Source of the DNA: Pseudomonas sp. UBA2684 | GTDB taxonomy: Bacteria; Pseudomonadota; Gammaproteobacteria; Pseudomonadales; Pseudomonadaceae | Length of the DNA stretch: 54,714 nucleotides | Assembly: GCA_002354655.1 (NCBI GenBank) | Contig: DELY01000032.1 | Coordinates: 7,994 to 62,707 of the forward strand | Reading direction: 5' to 3' | Shown here: piece after piece, positions 28,327 through 36,379 of the stretch | Layout of the letters: each line of letters starts with the position of its first letter | Numbering within the stretch: the stretch's first letter is position 1 | Position numbers and translations under genes: made by a program | The notes under the pieces: model-generated | Database searches by the model: none | What the model saw: only the letters and a program-made list of their open reading frames with translations | Told to the model about the DNA's origin: nothing

Positions 28327-29205
28327 ATGGCATACGACTCAGTCTTTAAACCCGGCCTGTTTAGCGGCCAGACCATTATGGTCACCGGCGGCGGCAGCGG
28401 CATCGGCCGTTGCACCGCCCATGAACTGGCCGCCCTCGGCGCTCATGTGGTGCTGGTCGGACGCAAGGCGGACAAGCTGGAAAAGACCGCCGGCGAAATC
28501 CGTGAGGATGGCGGCAGCGTCAGCTTCCAAGTCTGCGACATCCGCGACGAGGAATCGGTCAAGGCCATGGTCGCGGCAGTGGTCAGCGAGCGCGGGCCGA
28601 TCCACCACCTGGTCAACAATGCCGGCGGCCAGTACCCCTCGCCGCTCGCTTCGATCAACCAGAAAGGCTTCGAGACCGTGGTGCGCACCAACCTGGTCGG
28701 CGGCTTTCTGGTGGCCCGCGAAGTGTTCAACCAGAGCATGAGCAAGACCGGCGGCAGCATCGTCAATATGCTCGCCGATATGTGGGGCGGCATGCCCGGC
28801 ATGGGCCACTCCGGGGCGGCGCGCGCCGGTATGGAGAACTTCACCAAGACCGCCGCTGTCGAGTGGGGCCACGCCGGGGTGCGGGTCAATGCCGTAGCGC
28901 CGGGCTGGGTCGCCTCCAGCGGCATGGACACCTACGAAGGCGCGTTCAAGGCGGTGATCCCGACCCTGCGCGAGCATGTGCCGCTCAAGCGCATCGGCAC
29001 AGAATCGGAAGTCTCAGCCGCCATCGTCTTTCTGCTCTCGCCGGGCGCCGCCTTTATCAGCGGCAACACGGTGCGCATCGACGGCGCCGCCAGCCAGGGC
29101 AGCCGCGCCTTCCCGCTGTTCAAGGCCAAGGCCGGGCAAAGCCAGTCTTACAACGGTTTCCATCGGGCCTACCTACCCGATGTGCTGAAAGACCAGGGAG
29201 AGTGA
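28327..29205 (+). CDS. atuB: SDR-family enzyme of terpene catabolism, AtuB
   Basis: A 292-residue SDR with cofactor loop TGGGSGIG (20-27) and NNAGG near 97. The usual Tyr-x3-Lys is replaced: the active-site region reads HSGAARAG, as in peroxisomal trans-2-enoyl-CoA reductase and 2,4-dienoyl-CoA reductase types. The downstream VEWGHAGVRVNAVAPG block also fits that group. Reduction or dehydrogenation of an enoyl-CoA intermediate is therefore likelier than alcohol oxidation (inference). The proposed role in the literature is oxidation steps from citronellol. It is followed by atuC after four bases. Confidence 0.9.
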   Translation: MAYDSVFKPGLFSGQTIMVTGGGSGIGRCTAHELAALGAHVVLVGRKADKLEKTAGEIREDGGSVSFQVCDIRDEESVKAMVAAVVSERGPIHHLVNNAGGQYPSPLASINQKGFETVVRTNLVGGFLVAREVFNQSMSKTGGSIVNMLADMWGGMPGMGHSGAARAGMENFTKTAAVEWGHAGVRVNAVAPGWVASSGMDTYEGAFKAVIPTLREHVPLKRIGTESEVSAAIVFLLSPGAAFISGNTVRIDGAASQGSRAFPLFKAKAGQSQSYNGFHRAYLPDVLKDQGE

Positions 29206-29209
29206 TGCG

Positions 29210-30826
29210 ATGCCGGTAATCCACTCCGAGATCGACGTGCATGGCGAAGACTTCGCCAACAACCGAGAGGCCATGCTCAAAGCCGTGGCCAGCTTTCGCG
29301 AAATCGAACAGAACTGCCTGAACAAGGCTGCTGAGGCCAAAGCAAAATTTGAAAAGCGCGGCCAGCTGCTACCGCGTGAGCGCCTGAACCTGCTGCTCGA
29401 CCCCGGTGCACCGTTTCTCGAACTGTCGTCGCTGGCCGGCTACAAGCTGCACGACGACAAGGACGGCACCCAGGCCGGCGGCGGGATTATTTCCGGTATC
29501 GGCTATATCGCCGGGGTGCGCTGCCTGGTCACCGCCAGCAACAGCGCAATCAAGGGCGGCACCATCTCCCCCACCGGCCTGAAGAAGACCCTGCGCCTGC
29601 AGCAGATCGCCTTCGAGAACAAGCTGCCGGTGGTGGCGCTGACCGAAAGCGGCGGTGCCAACCTTAACTACGCCGCCGATATCTTTGTCGAAGGCGCACG
29701 CGGCTTTGCCAACCAGGCGCGCATGTCCGCCATGGGTCTGCCGCAGATCACTGTGGTGCACGGTTCCAGCACCGCTGGCGGGGCCTATCAGCCGGGGCTG
29801 TCGGATTACGTGGTGGTGGTACGCGGCAAGGCCAAGATGTTCCTCGCTGGCCCGCCGCTGCTGAAAGCCGCCACCGGCGAGATCGCCACCGATGAGCAAC
29901 TGGGCGGTGCCGAGATGCACGCCCAGGTCGCCGGCACCGCCGAATACCTGGCGGAAAACGACGCCGATGGCGTGCGTATCGCCCGCGAAATTCTCGCCAT
30001 GTTGCCGTGGAATGCCCAACTGCCAGCGCAACCAGCCAAGGCCTACAACGAGCCGCTATATCCAGTAGACGAATTACTGGGCCTGGTGCCGGCAGACGCC
30101 AAGAAGCCCTACGACGTGCGCGAAATCATCGCCCGCATCGCTGATGGCTCGGCGTTTCTCGATTTCAAGAACGAGTTCGACAACCAGACCGTCTGCGGCC
30201 ACTTGCAGATCGAAGGCCAGCCCTGCGGCTTTATCGGCAACAACGGCCCGATCACCCCGCAAGGCGCGGCCAAGGCGGCGCAATTTATCCAGCTGTGCGA
30301 GCAGAGCAACACACCGATTCTGTTCTTCCACAACACCACCGGCTTTATGGTCGGCACCGAATCGGAACAGCTCGGCGTGATCAAGCACGGTTCGAAGATG
30401 ATCCAGGCGGTGGCCAACGCCACGGTGCCGAAACTGACCATAGTAGTCGGTGGCTCCTACGGTGCCGGCAACTACGCCATGTGCGGCCGCGGCCTCGACC
30501 CGCGCTTTATCTTCGCCTGGCCCAACAGCAAGACCGCCGTGATGGGCGGTGCCCAGGCCGGCAAGGTGCTGCGCATCGTCACCGAGGAAAAACACCTGAA
30601 GGAAGGCAAGGAAGCCGACCCGAAGATGCTCGACATGCTGGAAACCGTCACCGCACAGAAACTCGACAGCCAATCCACCGCGCTCTACGGCACCGCCAGC
30701 CTGTGGGACGACGGCCTGATCGACCCGCGCGATACGCGCAAGCTGCTCGGCTACCTGCTGGATATCTGTGCCGAAGCCGAAGTACGCCCCCTTAAATCGA
30801 ATACGTTCGGCGTAGCCCGCCTCTGA
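29210..30826 (+). CDS. atuC: geranyl-CoA carboxylase beta (carboxyltransferase) subunit AtuC
   Basis: The 538-residue carboxyltransferase half of geranyl-CoA carboxylase, which with AtuF carboxylates cis-geranyl-CoA to isohexenylglutaconyl-CoA. Both crotonase-like halves are present: acyl-CoA site TASNSAIKGGTISPTGLKK near 105, ESGGANLNYAADIF near 145, GGSYGAGNYAMCGRG near 415 and AVMGGAQAGKVL near 445. Methylcrotonyl-CoA carboxylases that I remember read DSGGANLPRQ where this has ESGGANLNYA, which, with the locus, supports the geranyl enzyme. The start has a GGGAG site four bases after atuB. Confidence 0.95.
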   Translation: MPVIHSEIDVHGEDFANNREAMLKAVASFREIEQNCLNKAAEAKAKFEKRGQLLPRERLNLLLDPGAPFLELSSLAGYKLHDDKDGTQAGGGIISGIGYIAGVRCLVTASNSAIKGGTISPTGLKKTLRLQQIAFENKLPVVALTESGGANLNYAADIFVEGARGFANQARMSAMGLPQITVVHGSSTAGGAYQPGLSDYVVVVRGKAKMFLAGPPLLKAATGEIATDEQLGGAEMHAQVAGTAEYLAENDADGVRIAREILAMLPWNAQLPAQPAKAYNEPLYPVDELLGLVPADAKKPYDVREIIARIADGSAFLDFKNEFDNQTVCGHLQIEGQPCGFIGNNGPITPQGAAKAAQFIQLCEQSNTPILFFHNTTGFMVGTESEQLGVIKHGSKMIQAVANATVPKLTIVVGGSYGAGNYAMCGRGLDPRFIFAWPNSKTAVMGGAQAGKVLRIVTEEKHLKEGKEADPKMLDMLETVTAQKLDSQSTALYGTASLWDDGLIDPRDTRKLLGYLLDICAEAEVRPLKSNTFGVARL

Positions 30827-30828
30827 CC

Positions 30829-30879
30829 GTAGGGCGGGTGCAACCCGCGTAACTATCACGCGGGTTGCACCCGCCCTAC
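30829..30879. repeat. perfect 22-bp inverted repeat, atuC-atuD junction
   Basis: Arms at 30829-30850 and 30858-30879 are exact reverse complements, beginning GTAGGGCGGGTGCAACCCGC, with a 7-base loop AACTATC. It begins two bases after the atuC stop. As RNA it would be a very stable hairpin without a T run, so processing or 3'-end protection is likelier than termination. Confidence 0.9.
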
Positions 30880-30917
30880 CTCACCCCATTTATTGAGATC
30901 GCTAGGAGAACAACAAA

Positions 30918-32075
30918 ATGATCTTTACCCAAGAACACGAAGAGCTGCGCCGCACGGTCCGTAACTTTGTCGACCGGGAAATCAACCCGCACGTCGAGCA
31001 GTGGGAAAAGGACGGCCGCTTCCCGATCCACGAAATCTTCAAGAAAGCCGGCGACCTCGGTCTGCTGGGCATCTCCAAGCCGGAAAAATTCGGCGGCATG
31101 GGCCTGGACTACAGCTACTCGATCGTCGCGGCTGAAGAGTTCGGCACCATCATCTGCGGCGGCATCCCGATGTCCATCGGCGTGCAGACCGACATGTGCA
31201 CCCCGGCTCTGGCGCGCTTCGGCTCCGATGAGCTGCGCGAAGAATTCCTCAAACCAGCGATTGCCGGCGAGATGGTCGGCTGTATCGGCGTCTCCGAAGT
31301 CGGTGCTGGCTCCGATGTGGCTGGGCTGAAAACCACCGCCAAGAAAGACGGCAGTGACTATGTGATCAACGGCAGCAAGATGTGGATCACCAACTCCCCG
31401 TCCGCTGACTTTATCTGCCTGCTGGCCAATACCAGCGACGACAAGCCGCACGTCAACAAGTCGCTGATCATGGTGCCGATGAACACCCCAGGCATTTCGG
31501 TCAGCCCGCACCTGGACAAACTCGGCATGCGCAGCTCGGAGACTGCCCAGGTGTTCTTTGACAACGTGCGCGTGCCGCAGCGCTACCGCATCGGCCATGA
31601 AGGCGCTGGTTTTATGATGCAGATGCTGCAGTTCCAGGAAGAGCGTCTGTTCGGCGCGGCCAATATGATCAAGGGCCTGGAGCACTGCATCAACGCCACC
31701 ATCGACTACTGCAAGGAGCGCAAGACCTTCGGCAATGCGCTGATCGACAACCAGGTCATCCACTTCCGCATGGCCGAGCTGCAAACCGAAGTCGAGTGCC
31801 TGCGCGCCCTGGTCTATCAGGCCACCGAGCAGTACGTACGTGGCCGCGACGTAACCAACCTGGCCTCGATGGCCAAGCTCAAGGCCGGCCGCCTCGGCCG
31901 TGAAGTCACCGACAGCTGCCTGCAGTACTGGGGCGGCATGGGCTACATGTGGGAAAACCCGGTGGCCCGCGCCTACCGCGACGTGCGCCTGGTGAGCATC
32001 GGCGGCGGTGCCGACGAAATCATGCTGGGGATTATCTGCAAGCTGATGGGCATTCTGCCTGGCAAGAAAAAATAG
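30918..32075 (+). CDS. atuD: citronellyl-CoA dehydrogenase AtuD
   Basis: A 385-residue FAD acyl-CoA dehydrogenase that converts citronellyl-CoA to geranyl-CoA. It has family blocks CIGVSEVGAGSDVAGLKT near 119, MWITNSPSADF near 155 and CLQYWGGMGYMWENPVARAYRD near 333. The likely catalytic base is E346, in the position used by medium-chain dehydrogenases (E before PV-R-RD). AGGAG lies eight bases before the ATG. It feeds electrons to the electron-transfer flavoprotein encoded later in this window (47098-50775). Confidence 0.94.
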   Translation: MIFTQEHEELRRTVRNFVDREINPHVEQWEKDGRFPIHEIFKKAGDLGLLGISKPEKFGGMGLDYSYSIVAAEEFGTIICGGIPMSIGVQTDMCTPALARFGSDELREEFLKPAIAGEMVGCIGVSEVGAGSDVAGLKTTAKKDGSDYVINGSKMWITNSPSADFICLLANTSDDKPHVNKSLIMVPMNTPGISVSPHLDKLGMRSSETAQVFFDNVRVPQRYRIGHEGAGFMMQMLQFQEERLFGAANMIKGLEHCINATIDYCKERKTFGNALIDNQVIHFRMAELQTEVECLRALVYQATEQYVRGRDVTNLASMAKLKAGRLGREVTDSCLQYWGGMGYMWENPVARAYRDVRLVSIGGGADEIMLGIICKLMGILPGKKK

Positions 32076-32083
32076 CCTGGAGC

Positions 32084-32150
32084 TATTTTTAACGTCGCGT
32101 AGCGACGGCCCGAAGGGTGGCCGCCAGGGATGGCAGGCCATAAAGAAGGG
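32084..32150. repeat. dispersed intergenic repeat, copy 2
   Basis: The second copy of the element at 464-535, sharing TATTTTTAACGTCGCG, AGGGTGGCCGCCA and GGATGGCAG plus CCATAAA. It starts just after the atuD stop, directly before another REP-like element. Confidence 0.7.
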
Positions 32151-32156
32151 CTGAAC

Positions 32157-32223
32157 CGTAGGGTGGATCACGCTGTACCGATCCACCTTCGTGGTGGACG
32201 TGAAAAGCGACGTCCACCCTACG
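32157..32223. repeat. REP-like composite inverted repeat, atuD-atuE junction
   Basis: CGTAGGGTGGATC pairs with GATCCACC, and GGTGGACGT pairs with ACGTCCACCCTACG, giving two nested hairpins. It belongs to the same family as 28239-28308. Confidence 0.85.
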
Positions 32224-32256
32224 CGCTTCCCTTGCGAATACATCAAGGAGCCTGCC

Positions 32257-33057
32257 ATGGCTGACCTACCGAACTGCGAAACCCTGCTGCTAAGCCTCGA
32301 TGCCGGCGTGCTGCATATCACCCTTAACCGCCCGGACAGCCGCAACGCCATGAGCCTGGCCATGGTCAGCGAATTGCGCGCGGTGCTGGAAAGCCTGCGC
32401 CATGACCTAAGCGTGCGCGCCATTGTGCTGCGTGGTGCCGGTGGGCACTTCTGCGCCGGTGGCGATATCAAGGATATGGCTGGCGCGCGTGCAGCTGGTG
32501 GCGACGCCTACCGCAGCCTTAACCGCGCCTTCGGCAGCCTGCTGGAAGAAGCGCAGAACGCGCCACAGGTGCTGATTGCCGTGCTGGAAGGCGCAGTGCT
32601 CGGCGGCGGTTTCGGCCTGGCCTGCGTCTCGGATATTGCCATCTGCCAGCAGGACGCCAAGTTCGGTCTGCCGGAAACCACCTTGGGCATTCTACCGGCG
32701 CAGATTGCACCATTTGTGGTAAGGCGCATCGGCCTGACCCAGACCCGTCGCCTGGCTCTTACCGCTGCCCGCTTCAATGGCAGCGAGGCCGAACGCCTGG
32801 GCCTGGTGCATTTCAGCGAAACCGATAGCGAAGCAGTCAACGTCCGTCTGCACCAGGTACTTAGCCAGGTACGCCAGTGCGCGCCCCAGGCCAACGCCCA
32901 GACCAAGGCCCTGCTGTTGGCCGCAGAAAGCGAAACCCTCGGGCCACTGCTGGACCGCGCCGCCGAGCAGTTTGCTGCGGCGGTAACCGGTGCCGAAGGC
33001 GTCGAGGGCACCATGGCCTTTATGCAGAAACGCACGCCGAAGTGGGCCACAGAATAA
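32257..33057 (+). CDS. atuE: isohexenylglutaconyl-CoA hydratase AtuE
   Basis: A 266-residue crotonase-fold enzyme that hydrates isohexenylglutaconyl-CoA. Oxyanion-hole loops HFCAGGDIKDM (about 67-77) and VLGGGFGLACVSDI (about 111-124) are clear. The first catalytic glutamate is in LPETTLGILP. The second position aligns to arginine (RRLALTA), as in other hydratases of this branch as far as I can judge. The ATG at 32257 with AAGGAG is preferred to an upstream in-frame start inside the REP element. Position between atuD and atuF matches P. aeruginosa. Confidence 0.93.
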   Translation: MADLPNCETLLLSLDAGVLHITLNRPDSRNAMSLAMVSELRAVLESLRHDLSVRAIVLRGAGGHFCAGGDIKDMAGARAAGGDAYRSLNRAFGSLLEEAQNAPQVLIAVLEGAVLGGGFGLACVSDIAICQQDAKFGLPETTLGILPAQIAPFVVRRIGLTQTRRLALTAARFNGSEAERLGLVHFSETDSEAVNVRLHQVLSQVRQCAPQANAQTKALLLAAESETLGPLLDRAAEQFAAAVTGAEGVEGTMAFMQKRTPKWATE

Positions 33058-33058
33058 G

Positions 33059-33132
33059 CGTAGGGCGGACATGCCGAAGGCTTGTCCGCCAGGATCGCCA
33101 GTGGTGGACAAGGCTACGCCATGTCCACCCTA
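33059..33132. repeat. REP-like inverted repeat, atuE-atuF junction
   Basis: CGTAGGGCGGACA with TTGTCCGCC, followed by GTGGACAAGG and TGTCCACCCTAC. It is a variant of the GTAGGGTGGA family and starts two bases after the atuE stop. Confidence 0.8.
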
Positions 33133-33171
33133 CAAGCGCACACCCCGATTACGACCAGCAGGAGCACACAG

Positions 33172-35160
33172 ATGCCCGCCTTTAACAAAATCCTGATCGC
33201 CAACCGCGGGGAAATCGCCTGCCGGGTGATGCGCACCGCCCAGGACCTCGGTTACCGCACCGTGGCCGTCTACTCGGAGGCCGACGCCGGCGCACGCCAT
33301 GTGCAGGAAGCAGATGAAGCGGTGTGCATCGGCCCGGCCCAGGTCAATCAGTCGTATTTGCTGATCGACAACATCATCCAGGCGGCGCAGAAAACCGGGG
33401 CCGATGCGATCCACCCCGGCTATGGTTTCCTCTCGGAAAATGCTGACTTCGCCCGCGCCTGCGAAGCCGCTGGCATCGTGTTTATCGGCCCGACTGTGGA
33501 AGCCATCCACTTGATGGGCAGCAAGCGCCTGTCGAAAATCGCCATGCTCGAAGCCGGCGTGCCGTGCATTCCCGGCTATGAAGGTGCCGCCCAGGACGAC
33601 GAAACCCTGAACCGCGAAGCCCAGCGCATCGGCTACCCGCTGATGATCAAGGCCAGCGCCGGGGGCGGCGGCCGGGGCATGCGCCTGGTACATGAATCCA
33701 GTGAGCTGCTGGCGCAAATCCGCACCGCCCGCTCCGAGGCACAGAACGCCTTCGGTTCCGGCGAGCTGATTCTCGAACGCGCAGTAATCCAGCCACGCCA
33801 TGTGGAAATCCAGGTGTTCGGCGACCAGCACGGCAGCATCGTCTACCTCGGCGAGCGCGACTGCTCGGTGCAGCGCCGCCACCAGAAAGTGGTCGAGGAA
33901 GCGCCCTGTCCGGTGATGACGGCCGAGCTGCGCCAGGCCATGGGCACGGCGGCAGTGAAAGCGGCCGCATCGGTCAACTACGTCGGTGCCGGCACCGTGG
34001 AGTTTCTGCTGGATCAGAGCGGTGAATTCTTCTTTCTGGAGATGAACACCCGCCTGCAGGTCGAACACCCGGTCACCGAACTGATCACCGGCCAGGATCT
34101 GGTGGCCTGGCAGATCCGTGTGGCCGAGGGCCAGCCGCTGCCGCTGAAACAGGATGAGGTCCGCCTGACCGGCCACGCCATGGAAGTACGCCTGTACGCC
34201 GAAGACGCCACGCAGAATTTCCTCCCGCAAACCGGCACCGCCTTGCGCTGGGAGCCGGCACTGCGCGAAGGCATTCGCATCGACCACGGCCTGGTCGAAG
34301 GCCAGGCGATCACGCCGTTCTACGATCCGATGCTGGCCAAGGTCATCGCCTATGGCGCGACCCGCGAGGAAGCGCGGCGCAAGCTGGTGCGCGCGGTTGA
34401 GGATTGCGTGTTGCTCGGCGTCAACGGCAACCAGCGCTTTCTCGCCAACCTGCTCAGCCACCCAGAGTTTGCCGCCGGCAATGCCACCACCGCGTTTATC
34501 GCCGAGCATTTCGCCAGCGACCCAAGCCTGAGCCCACAACCGCCCAAAGCCAGCGAATTGGCCGCAGCAGCAGCCCTGCTGTTCCAGCAATCGGCCAATG
34601 CCCGTGCGCACCAGGGCGGCCTAGCCGGTTGGCGCAACGCCGGCAGCGCGCCTTGGCGCTTTCTGCTCAAGCAGGGCGAACAGCCATTTGCCGTGGAGCT
34701 GGAAGTGCTGGGCGACGGCCCACAACCCAGCCTGCTGGCGACGATTGGCGAGCAGCAAGTCAGCCTCAAACTGCTGGCCAGCGATGGTCGCTGGGCCACC
34801 CTGGAGTTGGACGGTATTCGCCAGCGCCTGGCCTACCACCTGGCCGGCGACAACCTCTGGCTATACGGCCATAACGGCAACCTGCAACTGACCGACATCA
34901 CCCACCTGCCGGTCAACAGCGCCGCCAGTGCAGGCTCGGGCAGCGTCAAGGCACCGATGGACGGCGCGATTGTCGAGGTGCTGGTCGAGGAAGGCAGCCA
35001 GGTCAGCAAGGGCCAACTGCTGGTGGTACTGGAAGCGATGAAGATGGAACACCCACTCAAGGCCAGCATCGACGGTGTGGTACGCCGCATTGGCATCAGC
35101 CGCGGCGATCAGGTGAAAAACCGCCAGCTATTGGTGGAAATCGAAGCCGCAGAGGCTTAG
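33172..35160 (+). CDS. atuF: geranyl-CoA carboxylase alpha (biotin carboxylase) subunit AtuF
   Basis: The 662-residue biotin-containing subunit. A biotin carboxylase domain covers about 1-450: ILIANRGEIACRV at the start, HPGYGFLSENADFA near 85, the ATP-grasp loop KASAGGGGRGMR near 160, and MNTRLQVEHPVTE near 288. A linker domain follows, then a biotin-carrier domain with K624 in EAMKM as the biotinylation site. It partners AtuC. The ATG at 33172 has GCAGGAG upstream; earlier in-frame starts lie in the repeat. A biotin ligase elsewhere in the genome must modify it. Confidence 0.95.
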   Translation: MPAFNKILIANRGEIACRVMRTAQDLGYRTVAVYSEADAGARHVQEADEAVCIGPAQVNQSYLLIDNIIQAAQKTGADAIHPGYGFLSENADFARACEAAGIVFIGPTVEAIHLMGSKRLSKIAMLEAGVPCIPGYEGAAQDDETLNREAQRIGYPLMIKASAGGGGRGMRLVHESSELLAQIRTARSEAQNAFGSGELILERAVIQPRHVEIQVFGDQHGSIVYLGERDCSVQRRHQKVVEEAPCPVMTAELRQAMGTAAVKAAASVNYVGAGTVEFLLDQSGEFFFLEMNTRLQVEHPVTELITGQDLVAWQIRVAEGQPLPLKQDEVRLTGHAMEVRLYAEDATQNFLPQTGTALRWEPALREGIRIDHGLVEGQAITPFYDPMLAKVIAYGATREEARRKLVRAVEDCVLLGVNGNQRFLANLLSHPEFAAGNATTAFIAEHFASDPSLSPQPPKASELAAAAALLFQQSANARAHQGGLAGWRNAGSAPWRFLLKQGEQPFAVELEVLGDGPQPSLLATIGEQQVSLKLLASDGRWATLELDGIRQRLAYHLAGDNLWLYGHNGNLQLTDITHLPVNSAASAGSGSVKAPMDGAIVEVLVEEGSQVSKGQLLVVLEAMKMEHPLKASIDGVVRRIGISRGDQVKNRQLLVEIEAAEA

Positions 35161-35169
35161 CCACATACT

Positions 35170-35228
35170 GTGGGAGGGGCTTTAGCCGCGACGGATTCGC
35201 AGCTTGTCGCGGCTAAAGCCCCTCCCAC
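35170..35228. repeat. perfect 23-bp REP palindrome, atuF-atuG junction
   Basis: Arms at 35170-35192 and 35206-35228, beginning GTGGGAGGGGCTTTAGCCGC, are exact reverse complements around a 13-base loop. This is the classical Pseudomonas REP type. A half site of the same family is at 16251-16270. Confidence 0.93.
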
Positions 35229-35266
35229 TACTCCACAAAAAACCATAACAATTCGGGAGCACGCAT

Positions 35267-36115
35267 ATGTCACTGCAAGGCAAAACCCTGTTTATCACCG
35301 GTGCCAGCCGCGGCATCGGCCGCGAAATCGCTCTGCGCGCCGCGCGCGATGGCGCCAATATCGTGATCGCAGCGAAAAGCGCCGAGCCCCATGCCAAGCT
35401 GCCCGGCACCATCCACTCGGTGGCCGCCGAAGTTGAAGCAGTCGGCGGCAAGGCTCTGGCCCTGCAAGTCGATGTACGTGACGAGAACGCGGTGAAAAAC
35501 GCCATGATCCAGGCGGCCGAACACTTCGGCGGCATTGATGCGCTGATCAACAACGCCGGCGCAATCAAGCTGGTGGGCGTAGAAAAACTCGAACCCAAGC
35601 GCTTCGACCTGATGTTCCAGATCAACACCCGCGCGGTGATGGTCTGCAGCCAGGCCGCCCTGCCGTATTTGAAAGAAAGCGGCTCCGCCGCGGGTAAACA
35701 GAGCGCGGGCGGGCATATCCTCAACCTCTCGCCACCGCTGAATATGGACAGCAAGTGGTTTGCCCAGCACGGCCCCTACACCGTGACCAAGTACGGCATG
35801 AGCATGCTCACAATGGGCATGAGCGAGGAGTTCAAGAAGTACGGCATCAGCGTCAACTCGCTGTGGCCGAAAACCATGATCGCCACCGCCGCCATCGAGT
35901 TCGAACTGGGCAGCCGCGACGCCTTCAAGCGCGCCCGCAGCCCAGCCATCATGGCCGACGCCGCCCACGCCATTCTCAACAGCAGCGGCCGCAGCATCAC
36001 CGGGCGCTTGCTGATCGACGAGGAAATTCTGCGTGAACAGGGTGTCAGCGAGTTCGAGCACTACCGCTTCGACCCACAAGGCGGCGCGCTGATCCCGGAT
36101 CTCTTCGTCGATTGA
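35267..36115 (+). CDS. atuG: SDR-family oxidoreductase AtuG
   Basis: A 282-residue SDR with TGASRGIG (11-18), NNAGA near 96 and an intact Tyr-x3-Lys in PYTVTKYG (near 166). The SPPLNMDSKWF stretch and the LWPKTMIATAA block resemble the HSDL2-like branch of SDRs. It is essential or helpful for acyclic terpene breakdown in P. aeruginosa, with probable roles in citronellol or citronellal oxidation; the exact step is not fixed. An ATTCGGGAGC site precedes the ATG. It is separated from atuF by the REP palindrome. Confidence 0.91.
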   Translation: MSLQGKTLFITGASRGIGREIALRAARDGANIVIAAKSAEPHAKLPGTIHSVAAEVEAVGGKALALQVDVRDENAVKNAMIQAAEHFGGIDALINNAGAIKLVGVEKLEPKRFDLMFQINTRAVMVCSQAALPYLKESGSAAGKQSAGGHILNLSPPLNMDSKWFAQHGPYTVTKYGMSMLTMGMSEEFKKYGISVNSLWPKTMIATAAIEFELGSRDAFKRARSPAIMADAAHAILNSSGRSITGRLLIDEEILREQGVSEFEHYRFDPQGGALIPDLFVD

Positions 36116-36181
36116 AACCACTCCGACCGCGTCTCTAAGCACCCGCTTGTGACCCACATGGATGTGAGGAATACACGTCCC

Positions 36182-36250
36182 GTAGGAGCGGGGGGAACGC
36201 CTAGCGAAGCTTTTGCTTGGAGAGCTTTCGCGGGCGTGGCCCGCTCCTAC
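36182..36250. repeat. REP-like element, atuG-atuH junction
   Basis: GTAGGAGCGGG at 36182-36192 pairs with CCCGCTCCTAC at 36240-36250. An inner CTAGCGAAGC / GCTTGGAGAGC region is less regular. The rest of the 264-base gap carries further repeat-like text (CCACATGGATGTGAGGAA at 36154-36171 and GGGCTTCGCCCCCGC at 36341-36355) but no gene. Confidence 0.8.
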
Positions 36251-36379
36251 ACAAACAGGCTCACCAGTAGCCATTTGCCGATCTGCCTGCCGCCATGTGC
36301 ACCAGGGCCATAGCGGACCGCTCAAGGCCTACCTAGAGTTGGGCTTCGCCCCCGCATAACCACCCTAAGCGCGAGAGCC

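Noticed and set aside
30876-32471. 531-codon minus-strand frame opposite atuD
   Set aside because: Shadow of atuD that runs through the intergenic repeats; the only similarity to another frame (377-613) comes from the shared DNA repeat.
33130-34611. 493-codon minus-strand frame opposite atuF
   Set aside because: Antisense shadow of the biotin carboxylase domain.
29210-35160. atuC/atuF as methylcrotonyl-CoA carboxylase (liu operon)
   Set aside because: The gene set (atuA, atuH, AtuR-type sites) and the ESGGANLNYA motif fit geranyl-CoA carboxylase; the liu cluster has other neighbours such as HMG-CoA lyase, absent here.
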